Below the pieces are notes generated by a model that was not told where the DNA came from, ran no database searches, and saw only the letters and a program-made list of their open reading frames with translations. A stretch of 24,541 bases of DNA from a virus: IMG/VR virus record IMGVR_UViG_3300029448_000422, positions 1-24,541 of that record. The stretch is one strand, 5' to 3'. Each line of letters begins with the position of its first letter. The stretch's first letter is position 1. Made by a program: the position numbers and the translations under genes. Below are positions 5,614 through 13,718 of the stretch, piece after piece.

Positions 5614-7440
5614 ATGAAACTCACGTTTGATATTGAAACCGATGGAATTGATGCAACTAAAATATGGTGTTTAGTTGTACAAAATGTAGAAAGTAGTGGC
5701 GTACATAAGTTCACTAATGAAAATGATAAATATCCTAGTATCGCTGATGGTATTAGATTATTACAAGATGCTGAACTATTAATTGCTCATAATGGTATTG
5801 GATTTGATGCACTTATTATTAAGAAATTATATGGTGTTGATTTATACGAAAAGAAATTCTTTGATACCTGGATTGCATCACAAGTATTAAACTATCGAAG
5901 ACCACATAAACATGGTCTTGCCGGATGGGGTGAGCATCTTAAGTATCCTAAGTTTGATTTTCATGAGTTCGATAGATACTCAGAAACAATGATGAACTAT
6001 TGTGTTAGGGATGTTAAATTAAATACAGTTATATTTAAAAGATTAATGACTGAACTTGAAGCAATTAAATCAAAACAACCTATGATTAGTAAAGGTTTAT
6101 CTTCTGAAATGGAAGCCGCTAAGTTTGATGCATATTGCAGATATTATGGTTGGTCATTTGATAAAGCTAACGCTTTGAAATTGCTAGATAAAATCAAATT
6201 ACGTATGTCAGTAATCGAAAATAACATTGAACCTAAATTACCTCAGGTTACAAAGTTAATTGATAAGACACCAAAGATACCAAAGTTTACAAAGAAAGGT
6301 TACTATACAGCAACAACTGCACGTATACTATCTGAGTATTTAAATAAACAGGTAACAGCCGAAGATATAAGAGCATGGCCCGCAGGTAAAGAGTTTCAAA
6401 GAAAAATTACAACACCTGCAAACTTAGGTAACTTAGAACAAGTTAAAGAATATCTATATTCAATTGGATGGAAACCTGATGATTGGAAAATGGAAAGAGT
6501 TGGTAGAGAGTTTGTAAAGAAAACACCTAAACTAACTAAGACTTCATTAGATAAACTTGGATTTGATGGTTCATCTATACATCACTGGACTACACTTAGA
6601 TCACGTAAAGGTGTTATCGAAGGTTGGTTAAGAGACTTAAAAGATGACAGATTACATGGTAAACTTTGGATTGTAGGCACTCCTACCTTTCGATGTAGAC
6701 ATGAAGTTATTGCTAATCTTCCAGCAGTTGATGCTGAATTAGGTAAAGAATTACGTGAACTATTAGTAGCAGAACCTGGAAGAAAAATTGTAGGTGCTGA
6801 CTCTAGTGGTAATCAATTTAGATCTCTTGCTCATTATGTTAAAGATGAAAATCTTACTAATCAAATTATGAGTGGTGATATACATCAATATAATGCAGAT
6901 ATTATAGGAACAACTAGACGTATTGCAAAGACCTGGATTTATGCTTTCTTATTTGGTGCAGGTGCAACTAAACTTGGTAAAGTATTATCAGGTGTTGGTA
7001 ATATAAAAGTTGGTAAAGAATCTGTTGAAAAATATGGTGATGCAATACCTGGTCTTAAAAGTTTGAAAGAAAAGATTGAAGACATATGGCAAACAACTGA
7101 TAATCAATTATCAACTGAAGGTTATATTCCAGGTCTTGATGGTCGTAGAGTATATACACCACAAGCTTATCAAACTTTAAATTATTTGTTGCAAAGTTGT
7201 GAAGCTATTACAACTAAAGCTGCCTTAGCATATCAAATGAAAAAGATTAAAGAAGAAAATCTTGATGCTCAACCTAGACTTTATTATCATGATGAAGTTG
7301 CATGGTCTGCGTCTGATAAAGATGCTGATAGAGTATTACAAATTCTTATTGAATCATTTGCTGAAGGTCCTAAAGAAGTTGGCGTTAATATAATGGCTGG
7401 CGAAGGAACAATCGGTAACAACTATGCAGAGGTACACTAA
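5614..7440 (+). CDS. Family A DNA polymerase with 3'-5' exonuclease (T7 gp5-like)
   Basis: 608 residues, about 100 shorter than T7 gp5. The proofreading domain has all three motifs: DIE (Asp6, Glu8), NGIGFD (60-65) and YCVRD (Tyr129, Asp133). The polymerase domain has motif A around Asp396 (GADSSGNQFR), motif B RRIAKTWIYAFLFGAG (435-450, Lys439 and Tyr443), and motif C HDE (559-561). The motif A Glu that acts as sugar gate in most family A enzymes (T7 Glu480) is Gln401. It is the replicative polymerase. Whether it uses host thioredoxin, as T7 does, is unclear. The stop overlaps the next start (TAATG). Confidence 0.95.
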   Translation: MKLTFDIETDGIDATKIWCLVVQNVESSGVHKFTNENDKYPSIADGIRLLQDAELLIAHNGIGFDALIIKKLYGVDLYEKKFFDTWIASQVLNYRRPHKHGLAGWGEHLKYPKFDFHEFDRYSETMMNYCVRDVKLNTVIFKRLMTELEAIKSKQPMISKGLSSEMEAAKFDAYCRYYGWSFDKANALKLLDKIKLRMSVIENNIEPKLPQVTKLIDKTPKIPKFTKKGYYTATTARILSEYLNKQVTAEDIRAWPAGKEFQRKITTPANLGNLEQVKEYLYSIGWKPDDWKMERVGREFVKKTPKLTKTSLDKLGFDGSSIHHWTTLRSRKGVIEGWLRDLKDDRLHGKLWIVGTPTFRCRHEVIANLPAVDAELGKELRELLVAEPGRKIVGADSSGNQFRSLAHYVKDENLTNQIMSGDIHQYNADIIGTTRRIAKTWIYAFLFGAGATKLGKVLSGVGNIKVGKESVEKYGDAIPGLKSLKEKIEDIWQTTDNQLSTEGYIPGLDGRRVYTPQAYQTLNYLLQSCEAITTKAALAYQMKKIKEENLDAQPRLYYHDEVAWSASDKDADRVLQILIESFAEGPKEVGVNIMAGEGTIGNNYAEVH

Positions 7441-7892
7441 TGATTAAAACTATTCCAATAACACAAGACTTTATTGATCAACGAGATATTCGTGCAGAAA
7501 AATATAATCCTAATGGTCGTAGTCTTGAAAAATTAAAGCTTGATATTGAATGTGAAGTTTATGAATGGCATCAAATAAAAACAGGACACTGGGAAGAACA
7601 CCCATCTTGGAAAGTTGATGGCACATTTAAAGGTATTAATATTGACGTAAAGTTTATTAAAACCTGGTACAATATACCAATAAAGAAAATGATTTACTTA
7701 CTACAGCAAAGAGATACTACTCATGAATTCTTTTTCTGTGAATGGCATTCAAGACCTGAACGATTATTAGAATCAGGTGATGAAGTTAAAGTAAATACAC
7801 TTGGCATACTACAATACTGGGATCTAGTAGATTTAATTAAACCATCTAGATTTAATGGATTTTATGCAGACGTAAGAAAGGCGTTAGGATAA
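7440..7892 (+). CDS. Possible PD-(D/E)XK-fold nuclease
   Basis: 150 residues, no named family recognised. The segment around residues 58-71 reads KVDGTFKGINIDVK: an Asp (60), about nine residues, then Asp69-Val-Lys71. This is the spacing and hydrophobic pattern of a PD-(D/E)XK active site, with a possible first-helix acid at Glu30 or Glu37. The second half has many Trp and Phe residues and no membrane segment. It sits between the DNA polymerase and 5'-3' exonuclease genes with one-base overlaps (TAATG) on both sides, where T7-like phages often carry endonucleases. The fold call depends on one motif and could be wrong. Confidence 0.5.
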   Translation: MIKTIPITQDFIDQRDIRAEKYNPNGRSLEKLKLDIECEVYEWHQIKTGHWEEHPSWKVDGTFKGINIDVKFIKTWYNIPIKKMIYLLQQRDTTHEFFFCEWHSRPERLLESGDEVKVNTLGILQYWDLVDLIKPSRFNGFYADVRKALG

Positions 7893-8686
7893 TGACAAAT
7901 AAAAATATTAATATGTTTGTAGATACGGATTCTATATTCTTTAAGATTGCGTATAACGCAAAGACTGAAAATGAATTACGTAAAAGTTTTAATACTTTTT
8001 GTAATACAATGGAACTAAGCATTAAAGAAAAACTTTCTAATCCTTTTGATGAAGAAGAAAACTTTTCTGTTTTATATGCTATTAAAGGTTTAAATAATTT
8101 TCGTAAAGAATTATCCGGAGATTACAAAGCTAAACGACCTGAGCTAGATCAAGATATAAAAGATCGCTTAAACTTTTTGCATAAGCATGCAGTAAAGAAG
8201 GGAGCTATTGAAGCTACTGGTATGGAAGCAGATGATTTAGTTTCTATATGGGCATACGAAGCACGTGAAAGAAAAGAACAATACGTAATATGTGGTATTG
8301 ATAAAGATCTATTACAAATTCCAGGCAATCATTATAATTATAATAAAGCAACCTGGCAATTTATAGGTGATGAAGCTGCACATTATAATTTAATGATACA
8401 ATGTTTAACTGGTGATAGTACAGATAATATCATGGGACTAAAAGGTATTGGTCCTAAGAAAGCTGCAAAGTTACTTGATGGTTTATCTAGTGCTGATCTA
8501 TGGCCTAAGGTTCAAGACCTTTGGAAAGAACATGGTTATCATCATGAACAATGTTTAGTTAGCTATAACTTGTTACGTATGTTAACGACATGGGAAGAAT
8601 ATGAAAAAGTTAAAACATACATTCAAAATAAAACCTCTGTCCGCAAATCAAATGACATACAGAAACAAAGCAATAAAGCAAATTAA
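7892..8686 (+). CDS. 5'-3' exonuclease / flap endonuclease family protein
   Basis: 264 residues. Acidic metal ligands of the family are in place: VDTD (Asp11, Asp13), MEADD (Glu112, Asp114, Asp115), GIDKD (Asp137, Asp139), and LTGDSTDN (Asp175, Asp178). The helix-hairpin-helix GLKGIGPKKAAKLL (182-195) follows. A basic arch-like segment RKELSGDYKAKR lies at 71-82. It corresponds in role to T7 gp6, removing RNA primers and degrading DNA from 5' ends. The last 86 bases overlap the next gene in another frame, so the basic C-terminal tail (residues about 236-264) shares its DNA with that gene. Confidence 0.9.
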   Translation: MTNKNINMFVDTDSIFFKIAYNAKTENELRKSFNTFCNTMELSIKEKLSNPFDEEENFSVLYAIKGLNNFRKELSGDYKAKRPELDQDIKDRLNFLHKHAVKKGAIEATGMEADDLVSIWAYEARERKEQYVICGIDKDLLQIPGNHYNYNKATWQFIGDEAAHYNLMIQCLTGDSTDNIMGLKGIGPKKAAKLLDGLSSADLWPKVQDLWKEHGYHHEQCLVSYNLLRMLTTWEEYEKVKTYIQNKTSVRKSNDIQKQSNKAN

Positions 8687-8963
8687 ATATATTGAATATC
8701 AAAATGATTTACGGGATGAAATGAAGGGAGTAAAATGGATATTCTCTTCTCATCCTGTTTCATTTAAAATTATTGCTGGGTTTTCAAATAAAGCTGCGGA
8801 TTTAGATAATGTAATAAAACCTTTGTTCGATACTTATCAAGGTATCTTTGAAGAGTTCAATGATAATAAAGTTTATTATGCTGAACTACATAAAAAGATT
8901 GTACCTAAAGGTGAAGAGTATTTAACAGTTGAAGTGAAAGAATATAAAAATGAAAAATTATAA
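8601..8963 (+). CDS. RusA-like Holliday junction resolvase
   Basis: 120 residues, the normal RusA length. The active-site pattern ADLDNVIKPLFD (66-77) gives Asp67, Asp69 and Lys73, and FNDNKV supplies Asp88; E. coli RusA uses Asp70, Asp72, Lys76 and Asp91 in the same arrangement. The N-terminal part, including KIKPLSANQMTYRNK, belongs to the fold, so the start at 8601 inside the exonuclease gene is preferred over a shorter form. The enzyme would cut branched DNA made during replication before packaging. It overlaps the primase-helicase gene by 14 bases. Many T7-like phages use gp3 endonuclease for this job instead. Confidence 0.82.
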   Translation: MKKLKHTFKIKPLSANQMTYRNKAIKQIKYIEYQNDLRDEMKGVKWIFSSHPVSFKIIAGFSNKAADLDNVIKPLFDTYQGIFEEFNDNKVYYAELHKKIVPKGEEYLTVEVKEYKNEKL

Positions 8964-10557
8964 ACAAACGGAATGTCCGAAGTGCGATTCATCAGATGCA
9001 TTTACAATTTATGAAGATGGCGCTTATTGTTTTTCCTGTAATTATTCAACAAATAAAGTTAACAATAACAATAACTTAGTTAAAGAAAGTCAATCTAATA
9101 TGTTAGAAGAAATAAAAGATTTAAATAGCTTTGCAATTACGTCAAGAGGTATATCAAAACAAATTGTAGATCACTTTGGAATTAAGATGTCAGTAAATCC
9201 TGATGGCTCTGGTGGTTCACACTTTTATCCATACACTAATAAGTATGATGGTAAAGTAATTGCATGGAAAGAAAGAAAATTACCTAAAGATTTTATTATA
9301 CATGGTAACTTTACTAACGTAGAATTATTTGGTCAAGCCTCTGCAACAGGTGGTAAGACGCTTGTTATTACTGAAGGTGAGTTGGATGCATGTGCAGTAG
9401 CTCAAGCATTTTTATCAAAGTATAATAAAATATATTCTGTTGTAGCTATACCTAGCGCATCTGGATGCAATACATTATTGCAAGAAAGAGAATGGGTACA
9501 AAAGTTTGATAGTGTTATACTATTCTTTGATCAAGATGAAGCTGGTAAGAAAGCTATTGAAAAAGCTGCAAAGATTATCGGCGCTGGTAAAGTTAAAGTA
9601 GCAAAGCTATTAGAGAAAGATCCTTGTGAACAACTATTAAAGCATGGATTCCAATCTTTAATTGATAGCTACTGGTCAGCACAAACCTGGTCGCCAGCTG
9701 GTATTATAACTGGTGAATCAATATGGGAACAATACAAAGAAAGACAATCAACTAAGTCTTTACCTTATCCCGATTGTTTGAAAGGATTAAATGATAAACT
9801 AAAAGGTATACGACATGGCGAGATTACGTTGTTCACTAGCGGTACTGGTTCTGGTAAAAGTACTGTTGTCAAAGAAATTATCTTGGACTTACTTCACAAG
9901 ACTGAGGATAAGATTGGTCTCATATCTCTTGAAGAAAGTGTCGGTGATACAGCCGAAAAATTCATCGACATGGTACTTAAACGGGGAACACGGGAAACTG
10001 TTGAGCCTACGCAGCAAGAACGAGACGCTTACCTGGAAGTATTTGGAAATGAGAACCTTGTACTCCTCGACCATCAAGGATCTGTCGGAGACTCTTCGTT
10101 AATAGATAAGATAGAATATATGGCATTGATGGGTTGTAAATATCTTATCCTAGATCATATTACTATTGCAGTATCCGAAGGTACTGAAGGTTTATCTGGT
10201 AACGAAGCAGTTGATAAAGTTATGTCAGACTTACTTAAGATTGTAAAGAAACATAATGTATGGCTATGTTTGATTTCTCATTTACGTAAAGCACCTGGTG
10301 GTGGTACATCATTTGAAGAGGGTAAGCTTGCATCTATTGATGATATTAAAGGTTCAGGTTCTATCAAACAAATATCATTTGATATTGTAACCTTTGCTAG
10401 AAACTTAGTATCTGAAGATCCAACTGAAAGAAATACAATTAGATTTAGAGTTCTTAAATCTAGATTTACTGGTCTTACAGGTTCCGCTGGTGGTGCTATT
10501 TATAATCCTGATACTGGTAGATTAGCTTCTTCTAACACTGATTTTGTGAGCGTTTAA
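8950..10557 (+). CDS. Primase-helicase (T7 gp4-like)
   Basis: 535 residues, close to T7 gp4. The N-terminal zinc ribbon has CPKC (9-12) and CFSC (27-30). The Toprim primase core has TEGELDA (140-146, Glu141) and FFDQD (191-195). The helicase has Walker A SGTGSGKS (296-303), LEES (326-329), Walker B LILDH (398-402), and the SHLRK motif (442-446). It unwinds the fork and makes primers for the DNA polymerase encoded upstream. The acidic C-terminal tail by which T7 gp4 contacts the polymerase is not evident, since the protein ends TDFVSV. The next gene starts directly after its stop. Confidence 0.93.
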   Translation: MKNYKQTECPKCDSSDAFTIYEDGAYCFSCNYSTNKVNNNNNLVKESQSNMLEEIKDLNSFAITSRGISKQIVDHFGIKMSVNPDGSGGSHFYPYTNKYDGKVIAWKERKLPKDFIIHGNFTNVELFGQASATGGKTLVITEGELDACAVAQAFLSKYNKIYSVVAIPSASGCNTLLQEREWVQKFDSVILFFDQDEAGKKAIEKAAKIIGAGKVKVAKLLEKDPCEQLLKHGFQSLIDSYWSAQTWSPAGIITGESIWEQYKERQSTKSLPYPDCLKGLNDKLKGIRHGEITLFTSGTGSGKSTVVKEIILDLLHKTEDKIGLISLEESVGDTAEKFIDMVLKRGTRETVEPTQQERDAYLEVFGNENLVLLDHQGSVGDSSLIDKIEYMALMGCKYLILDHITIAVSEGTEGLSGNEAVDKVMSDLLKIVKKHNVWLCLISHLRKAPGGGTSFEEGKLASIDDIKGSGSIKQISFDIVTFARNLVSEDPTERNTIRFRVLKSRFTGLTGSAGGAIYNPDTGRLASSNTDFVSV

Positions 10558-11001
10558 ATGCCTGATAATATGTTACAATTTAATAAGAAAACCAGGTACG
10601 ATTATTTGTACCTGGATATTGCGCAATGTATAACAAAGATGTCTTTTGATAGACACACAAAAGTTGGTGCTATTATTGTAAAAGATAATAACATATTAGC
10701 TTTTGGATTTAATGGTATGCCAGCTGGTATGGATAATGAATGTAAAGATTCTAAAGGAAAAACTAAACCTGAAGTTATTCATGCCGAAGCAAATGCTATT
10801 TGTAAAGTAGCTAGAACAACTGGCAGCTGTGAAGGGGCTACTATATACTGTACTCATGCACCATGTATTGAATGTTGTAAACTTATATTACAGAGTGGTA
10901 TTAAAAGAGTTGTATATAAACACGCACATTTACAAAGCTGGTTTGAAAATAGTCCAGATGTATTAAGAGAAAATAATATTGAAGTAGATCATCTAACATA
11001 A
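10558..11001 (+). CDS. dCMP deaminase
   Basis: 147 residues. Zinc-site motifs of the cytidine/deoxycytidylate deaminase family are complete: HAE (His75, Glu77) and PCIEC (Cys103, Cys106). The FNGMPAGMDNEC segment (51-62) is typical of dCMP deaminases of the phage T4 and eukaryotic type. It makes dUMP from dCMP and so sets the balance between dCMP for the hydroxymethylase-like enzyme and dUMP for thymidylate. Near its start, CCAGGTAC (10592-10599) and GTACCTGG (10608-10615) form a perfect 8-bp inverted repeat inside the coding sequence. There is no gap to the primase-helicase gene. Confidence 0.93.
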   Translation: MPDNMLQFNKKTRYDYLYLDIAQCITKMSFDRHTKVGAIIVKDNNILAFGFNGMPAGMDNECKDSKGKTKPEVIHAEANAICKVARTTGSCEGATIYCTHAPCIECCKLILQSGIKRVVYKHAHLQSWFENSPDVLRENNIEVDHLT

Positions 11002-11010
11002 AGGATTAGT

Positions 11011-13203
11011 ATGGAGACACAATTAAAATATTTAGAGAATAAAATTGTAAAATCTAAAGCGCATATTGCTTGTAGCTTATTAAAGAATGTCTCTTCAGAT
11101 AACTTAAAATCTTATTTAGTATTTACTATGGATACTATACAACAACACTTTACTAGGAATAGTACTCGAGGAAATAAATCATATCAAGGTGAAGCTAACT
11201 TAACGCATTTAAGTATAGCAGTTGGTTCTTTTATATTAGATGAAATTAAATATTCTAATAAAGACCACGCACCTTGGGATTGGTTTAGACTAAGAGCTAT
11301 GATGGGTGATTTATTTATAGAAGCTTTCTATCAAACGCATCAAATTAATATTGGTAAAACTAAAGAAAATAATTTTATACCAGTAGAAAATTTAGATCGA
11401 AGTCTTAAAAGAAGTAGAGCTCATTATATTGTTACACCCGAATTATGGAATTTAATTATTCCTGATAGTAGAAGAGACTTATTACGAGGTACAACTTTTG
11501 AAAAGCCTAAAGATATTGATAGCTTAATTCAAAGCGAAACTTTAAAACCTGTTATTAAAGGCTGGGATTATAGTAGACGTAATGAATTTAATAAGCATAT
11601 TAATAATAATTTTATTAAGAGTATGAATGTACTACAGCAAACTTCTTGGAAAATAAATACAGAAGTAAGAAGTATATTACATATTAATCGTAATAAATTA
11701 TTAAATCAATATAAAGCATTTCCAAAGAAATACAAATCAAAAATTATAGAATTTGATTTAACTATGGCAAGAGCGGATACGATAAAAGAAGAAGCATTCT
11801 ATCAATATGTTGAAGCAGATTATCGTGGTCGTATATATTATACTACGCCGTTCTTAAACTTTCAGGGTAACGATTTAGCTAGAGGACAAATGTTATTTGC
11901 TGAAGGTAAACTTATGACTGACGAAGGATTAAGAAGATTAAAGATACATATTGCTTGTTCTTATAATCAAACTTTTAATAAAGGAAACTTACCTGAGTGG
12001 TTAACAACAGACTATAAACCTTTCCTTGAAAATGAAGGATTGGAAGATATATCTGTAGATAAAATGACATTAGAAGATCGTGAAGCTTGGACCGATAATA
12101 ATATAGATTTTATATTAGATCTAGCTGAAAAGAAAATGATTGATGCTAATGCCGAAAAACCTGTATCATTATTAGCTGCAGCTTTAGAAATTTATAATGC
12201 AACTAAAACTGAAGGACCTTATATTAGTTTCTTACCTATACCAATTGACGGTAGTAATAACGGATGGCAACATCTATCTGCAATGTCAAAAGATAAACAG
12301 GCAGGAGAATTAGTAGGAGTTGTTCCTCAGAAAATACAGAAAGACTTTTATGTACAATGTGCTAAAAGTTTAATAAAGAAAGCGCCTGAATGGTTTGAAG
12401 AACGTCAAATGCCAATGAAGCATATTCGAAAAGGTATTACTAAAAGAGGTTCAATGACTAGAGCTTATAGTGCTGGTGCTTTAAAGATAGCAGAAAACAT
12501 GTATCTTGATTGTCATGTTGAAGGTTATCTCGAAAAATATAATATAACTGAGGACGATTGCTTAATGCTTTCTAGGAAACTAGTTAAAGCAATTGATGAA
12601 GTGTGTGCTGGACCATTACAAACGATGAAGTTTTTACAAAAGATTGCTGAATCAGAAATTGCTTCTGACTATGCAAAGAATAATAGACTGAAATCAATTA
12701 AGTGGACTACACCTTCAGGCTTTCCAGTTATTTACGAATCGTTTACGGAAAACGAATTCAAAGAAAAGGCAACAATTAGTTGTAGCGAAAGAGAAGTAAA
12801 GCCAACAATTCTTAAAGAAGATGGTTCTAAAGAAGAAACTGATACAATAAGAATACAGCATGTTGGTAAAGAGCCTACAGATAAACCAAGAATAAGATCT
12901 TTTATGTCTGGTATCTCACCTAACTTTGTGCATTCTATGGATGCTGCTCATATGGCTAATGTAATTTGTGAATGGGAGGGAGATTTTGGTGCAGTCCATG
13001 ATTCCTTTAGCGTTCATGCATGCGATATAGATAAACTTTTATTATTAATTAAAGATAAGTTTATTAATATGTATAGCTATCCTAATTTCTTTGATGTAAT
13101 TCAAAAGATGATTGTAACTAATCCGGATTTTAATCATGAGCAACCTAAAATAGGCGAACTAAATATTAAGGAGGTACAAAGTAGTGACTACTTCTTCGCG
13201 TAA
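11011..13203 (+). CDS. Single-subunit DNA-dependent RNA polymerase (T7 type)
   Basis: 730 residues against 883 in T7. Catalytic residues align by motif: Asp413 in PIDGSNNGWQHLSAM (T7 Asp537), Lys478 and Tyr486 in TKRGSMTRAY (T7 Lys631 and Tyr639), and His663-Asp664 in VHDSF (T7 His811-Asp812). The DxxGR motif is DYRGR, and NFVHSMDAAHM precedes motif C. The protein ends SDYFFA, like the SDFAFA foot of T7 RNA polymerase that closes the active site, so the C-terminus is complete. It should transcribe phage genes from its own promoters. It lies at the end of the replication operon rather than early as in T7, so something else must transcribe this operon first. Confidence 0.95.
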   Translation: METQLKYLENKIVKSKAHIACSLLKNVSSDNLKSYLVFTMDTIQQHFTRNSTRGNKSYQGEANLTHLSIAVGSFILDEIKYSNKDHAPWDWFRLRAMMGDLFIEAFYQTHQINIGKTKENNFIPVENLDRSLKRSRAHYIVTPELWNLIIPDSRRDLLRGTTFEKPKDIDSLIQSETLKPVIKGWDYSRRNEFNKHINNNFIKSMNVLQQTSWKINTEVRSILHINRNKLLNQYKAFPKKYKSKIIEFDLTMARADTIKEEAFYQYVEADYRGRIYYTTPFLNFQGNDLARGQMLFAEGKLMTDEGLRRLKIHIACSYNQTFNKGNLPEWLTTDYKPFLENEGLEDISVDKMTLEDREAWTDNNIDFILDLAEKKMIDANAEKPVSLLAAALEIYNATKTEGPYISFLPIPIDGSNNGWQHLSAMSKDKQAGELVGVVPQKIQKDFYVQCAKSLIKKAPEWFEERQMPMKHIRKGITKRGSMTRAYSAGALKIAENMYLDCHVEGYLEKYNITEDDCLMLSRKLVKAIDEVCAGPLQTMKFLQKIAESEIASDYAKNNRLKSIKWTTPSGFPVIYESFTENEFKEKATISCSEREVKPTILKEDGSKEETDTIRIQHVGKEPTDKPRIRSFMSGISPNFVHSMDAAHMANVICEWEGDFGAVHDSFSVHACDIDKLLLLIKDKFINMYSYPNFFDVIQKMIVTNPDFNHEQPKIGELNIKEVQSSDYFFA
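13168..13174 (+). promoter_or_regulatory. Ribosome-binding site that sets a GTG start
   Basis: AAGGAGG, the strongest Shine-Dalgarno sequence in the operon, lies inside the end of the RNA polymerase gene, nine bases before the GTG at 13184. It is the reason for choosing GTG over the later ATG codons. Confidence 0.8.
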
Positions 13204-13441
13204 AGGAATGCTGCCAGTAAGACTTGGTATAGAACCAGATAATGCTACAGCACTTGAAGGCTTAGGGTTAAACCCTGAGCTTTCAAATACAATGAGTGAC
13301 AGACAACTTGATGAACATGTTATAGAAGAGGAATATAAAAGAGTAATTGAGTGGTTTAAAAGTAAAGATAATGAAACTGAAGGTATTAAAGCTGCTAATG
13401 AATTTAAAAGTTTAGCACTTAAACAAATTAAAAATCAATAA
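13184..13441 (+). CDS. Small acidic protein, unknown function
   Basis: 85 residues starting at GTG and overlapping the RNA polymerase gene by 20 bases. The protein has a short polar N-terminus with LPVRLGIEP and an acidic helical second half (DEHVIEEEYKRVIEWFKSK). No domain recognised. Its strong ribosome-binding site and position directly after the polymerase gene suggest good expression, perhaps as a partner or regulator of the polymerase. The stop overlaps the next ATG (TAATG). Confidence 0.65.
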   Translation: MTTSSRKGMLPVRLGIEPDNATALEGLGLNPELSNTMSDRQLDEHVIEEEYKRVIEWFKSKDNETEGIKAANEFKSLALKQIKNQ

Positions 13442-13560
13442 TGGTAGAATACTTTTGGCCTAATTGGTGGGAATGGTGGTTAACAATTGCTATTACTACT
13501 AACACTATATTAAATATGGTTGTATTCTTTAAAGGTAGAATCTATATAAAAAAGAAATAA
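13441..13560 (+). CDS. 39-residue Trp-rich membrane protein
   Basis: A 39-codon frame starting in a TAATG overlap with the previous gene. The N-terminus has five Trp in a row-like cluster (FWPNWWEWW), then a membrane segment (about residues 14-30, LTIAITTNTILNMVVFF) and a basic tail (KGRIYIKKK). It would be an N-out, C-in membrane protein by the positive-inside rule. The final codons run directly into the terminator. It may be a small holin-like or membrane-altering protein; that role is inference. Confidence 0.6.
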   Translation: MVEYFWPNWWEWWLTIAITTNTILNMVVFFKGRIYIKKK

Positions 13561-13563
13561 AAA

Positions 13564-13605
13564 AACCCCAAGAGTATCCTAAGATATTCTTGGGGTTATT
13601 TTTTT
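13564..13605. terminator. Bidirectional intrinsic terminator between replication and virion modules
   Basis: Bases 13564-13578 pair with 13583-13597: a 15-bp stem including four G-C pairs in a row, with one G-T wobble and loop CTAA. Seven T follow (13599-13605). On the minus strand the stem is followed by seven T (13559-13565, read in reverse). It ends the plus-strand replication operon and the minus-strand virion operon. The remaining gap, 13606-13718, shows no gene or clear signal. Confidence 0.93.
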
Positions 13606-13718
13606 AACGTTACCGTAGTCCCTTTATGCGGTGATAACGATGTAATAATTTTACATGATAGTTATAAAAATAGTTTCCTATATTAAGAAAAGGTTTTGAA
13701 AAAGTTAAACATAAATTA

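Noticed and set aside
10592-10615. Perfect 8-bp inverted repeat as a terminator or operator
   Set aside because: It lies inside the dCMP deaminase coding sequence with no T-run; it may be chance or linked to the ACCTGG excess.
10996-11005. ACATAAAGGA before the RNA polymerase gene as a phage promoter
   Set aside because: It equals the sequence at 5581, but here it is made of the deaminase stop codon plus the ribosome-binding site, so function as a promoter is not needed to explain it.
11011-13203. Frameshifted or truncated RNA polymerase because of its 730-residue length
   Set aside because: All catalytic motifs and the FAFA-like C-terminus are present; short forms of this family occur in phages.
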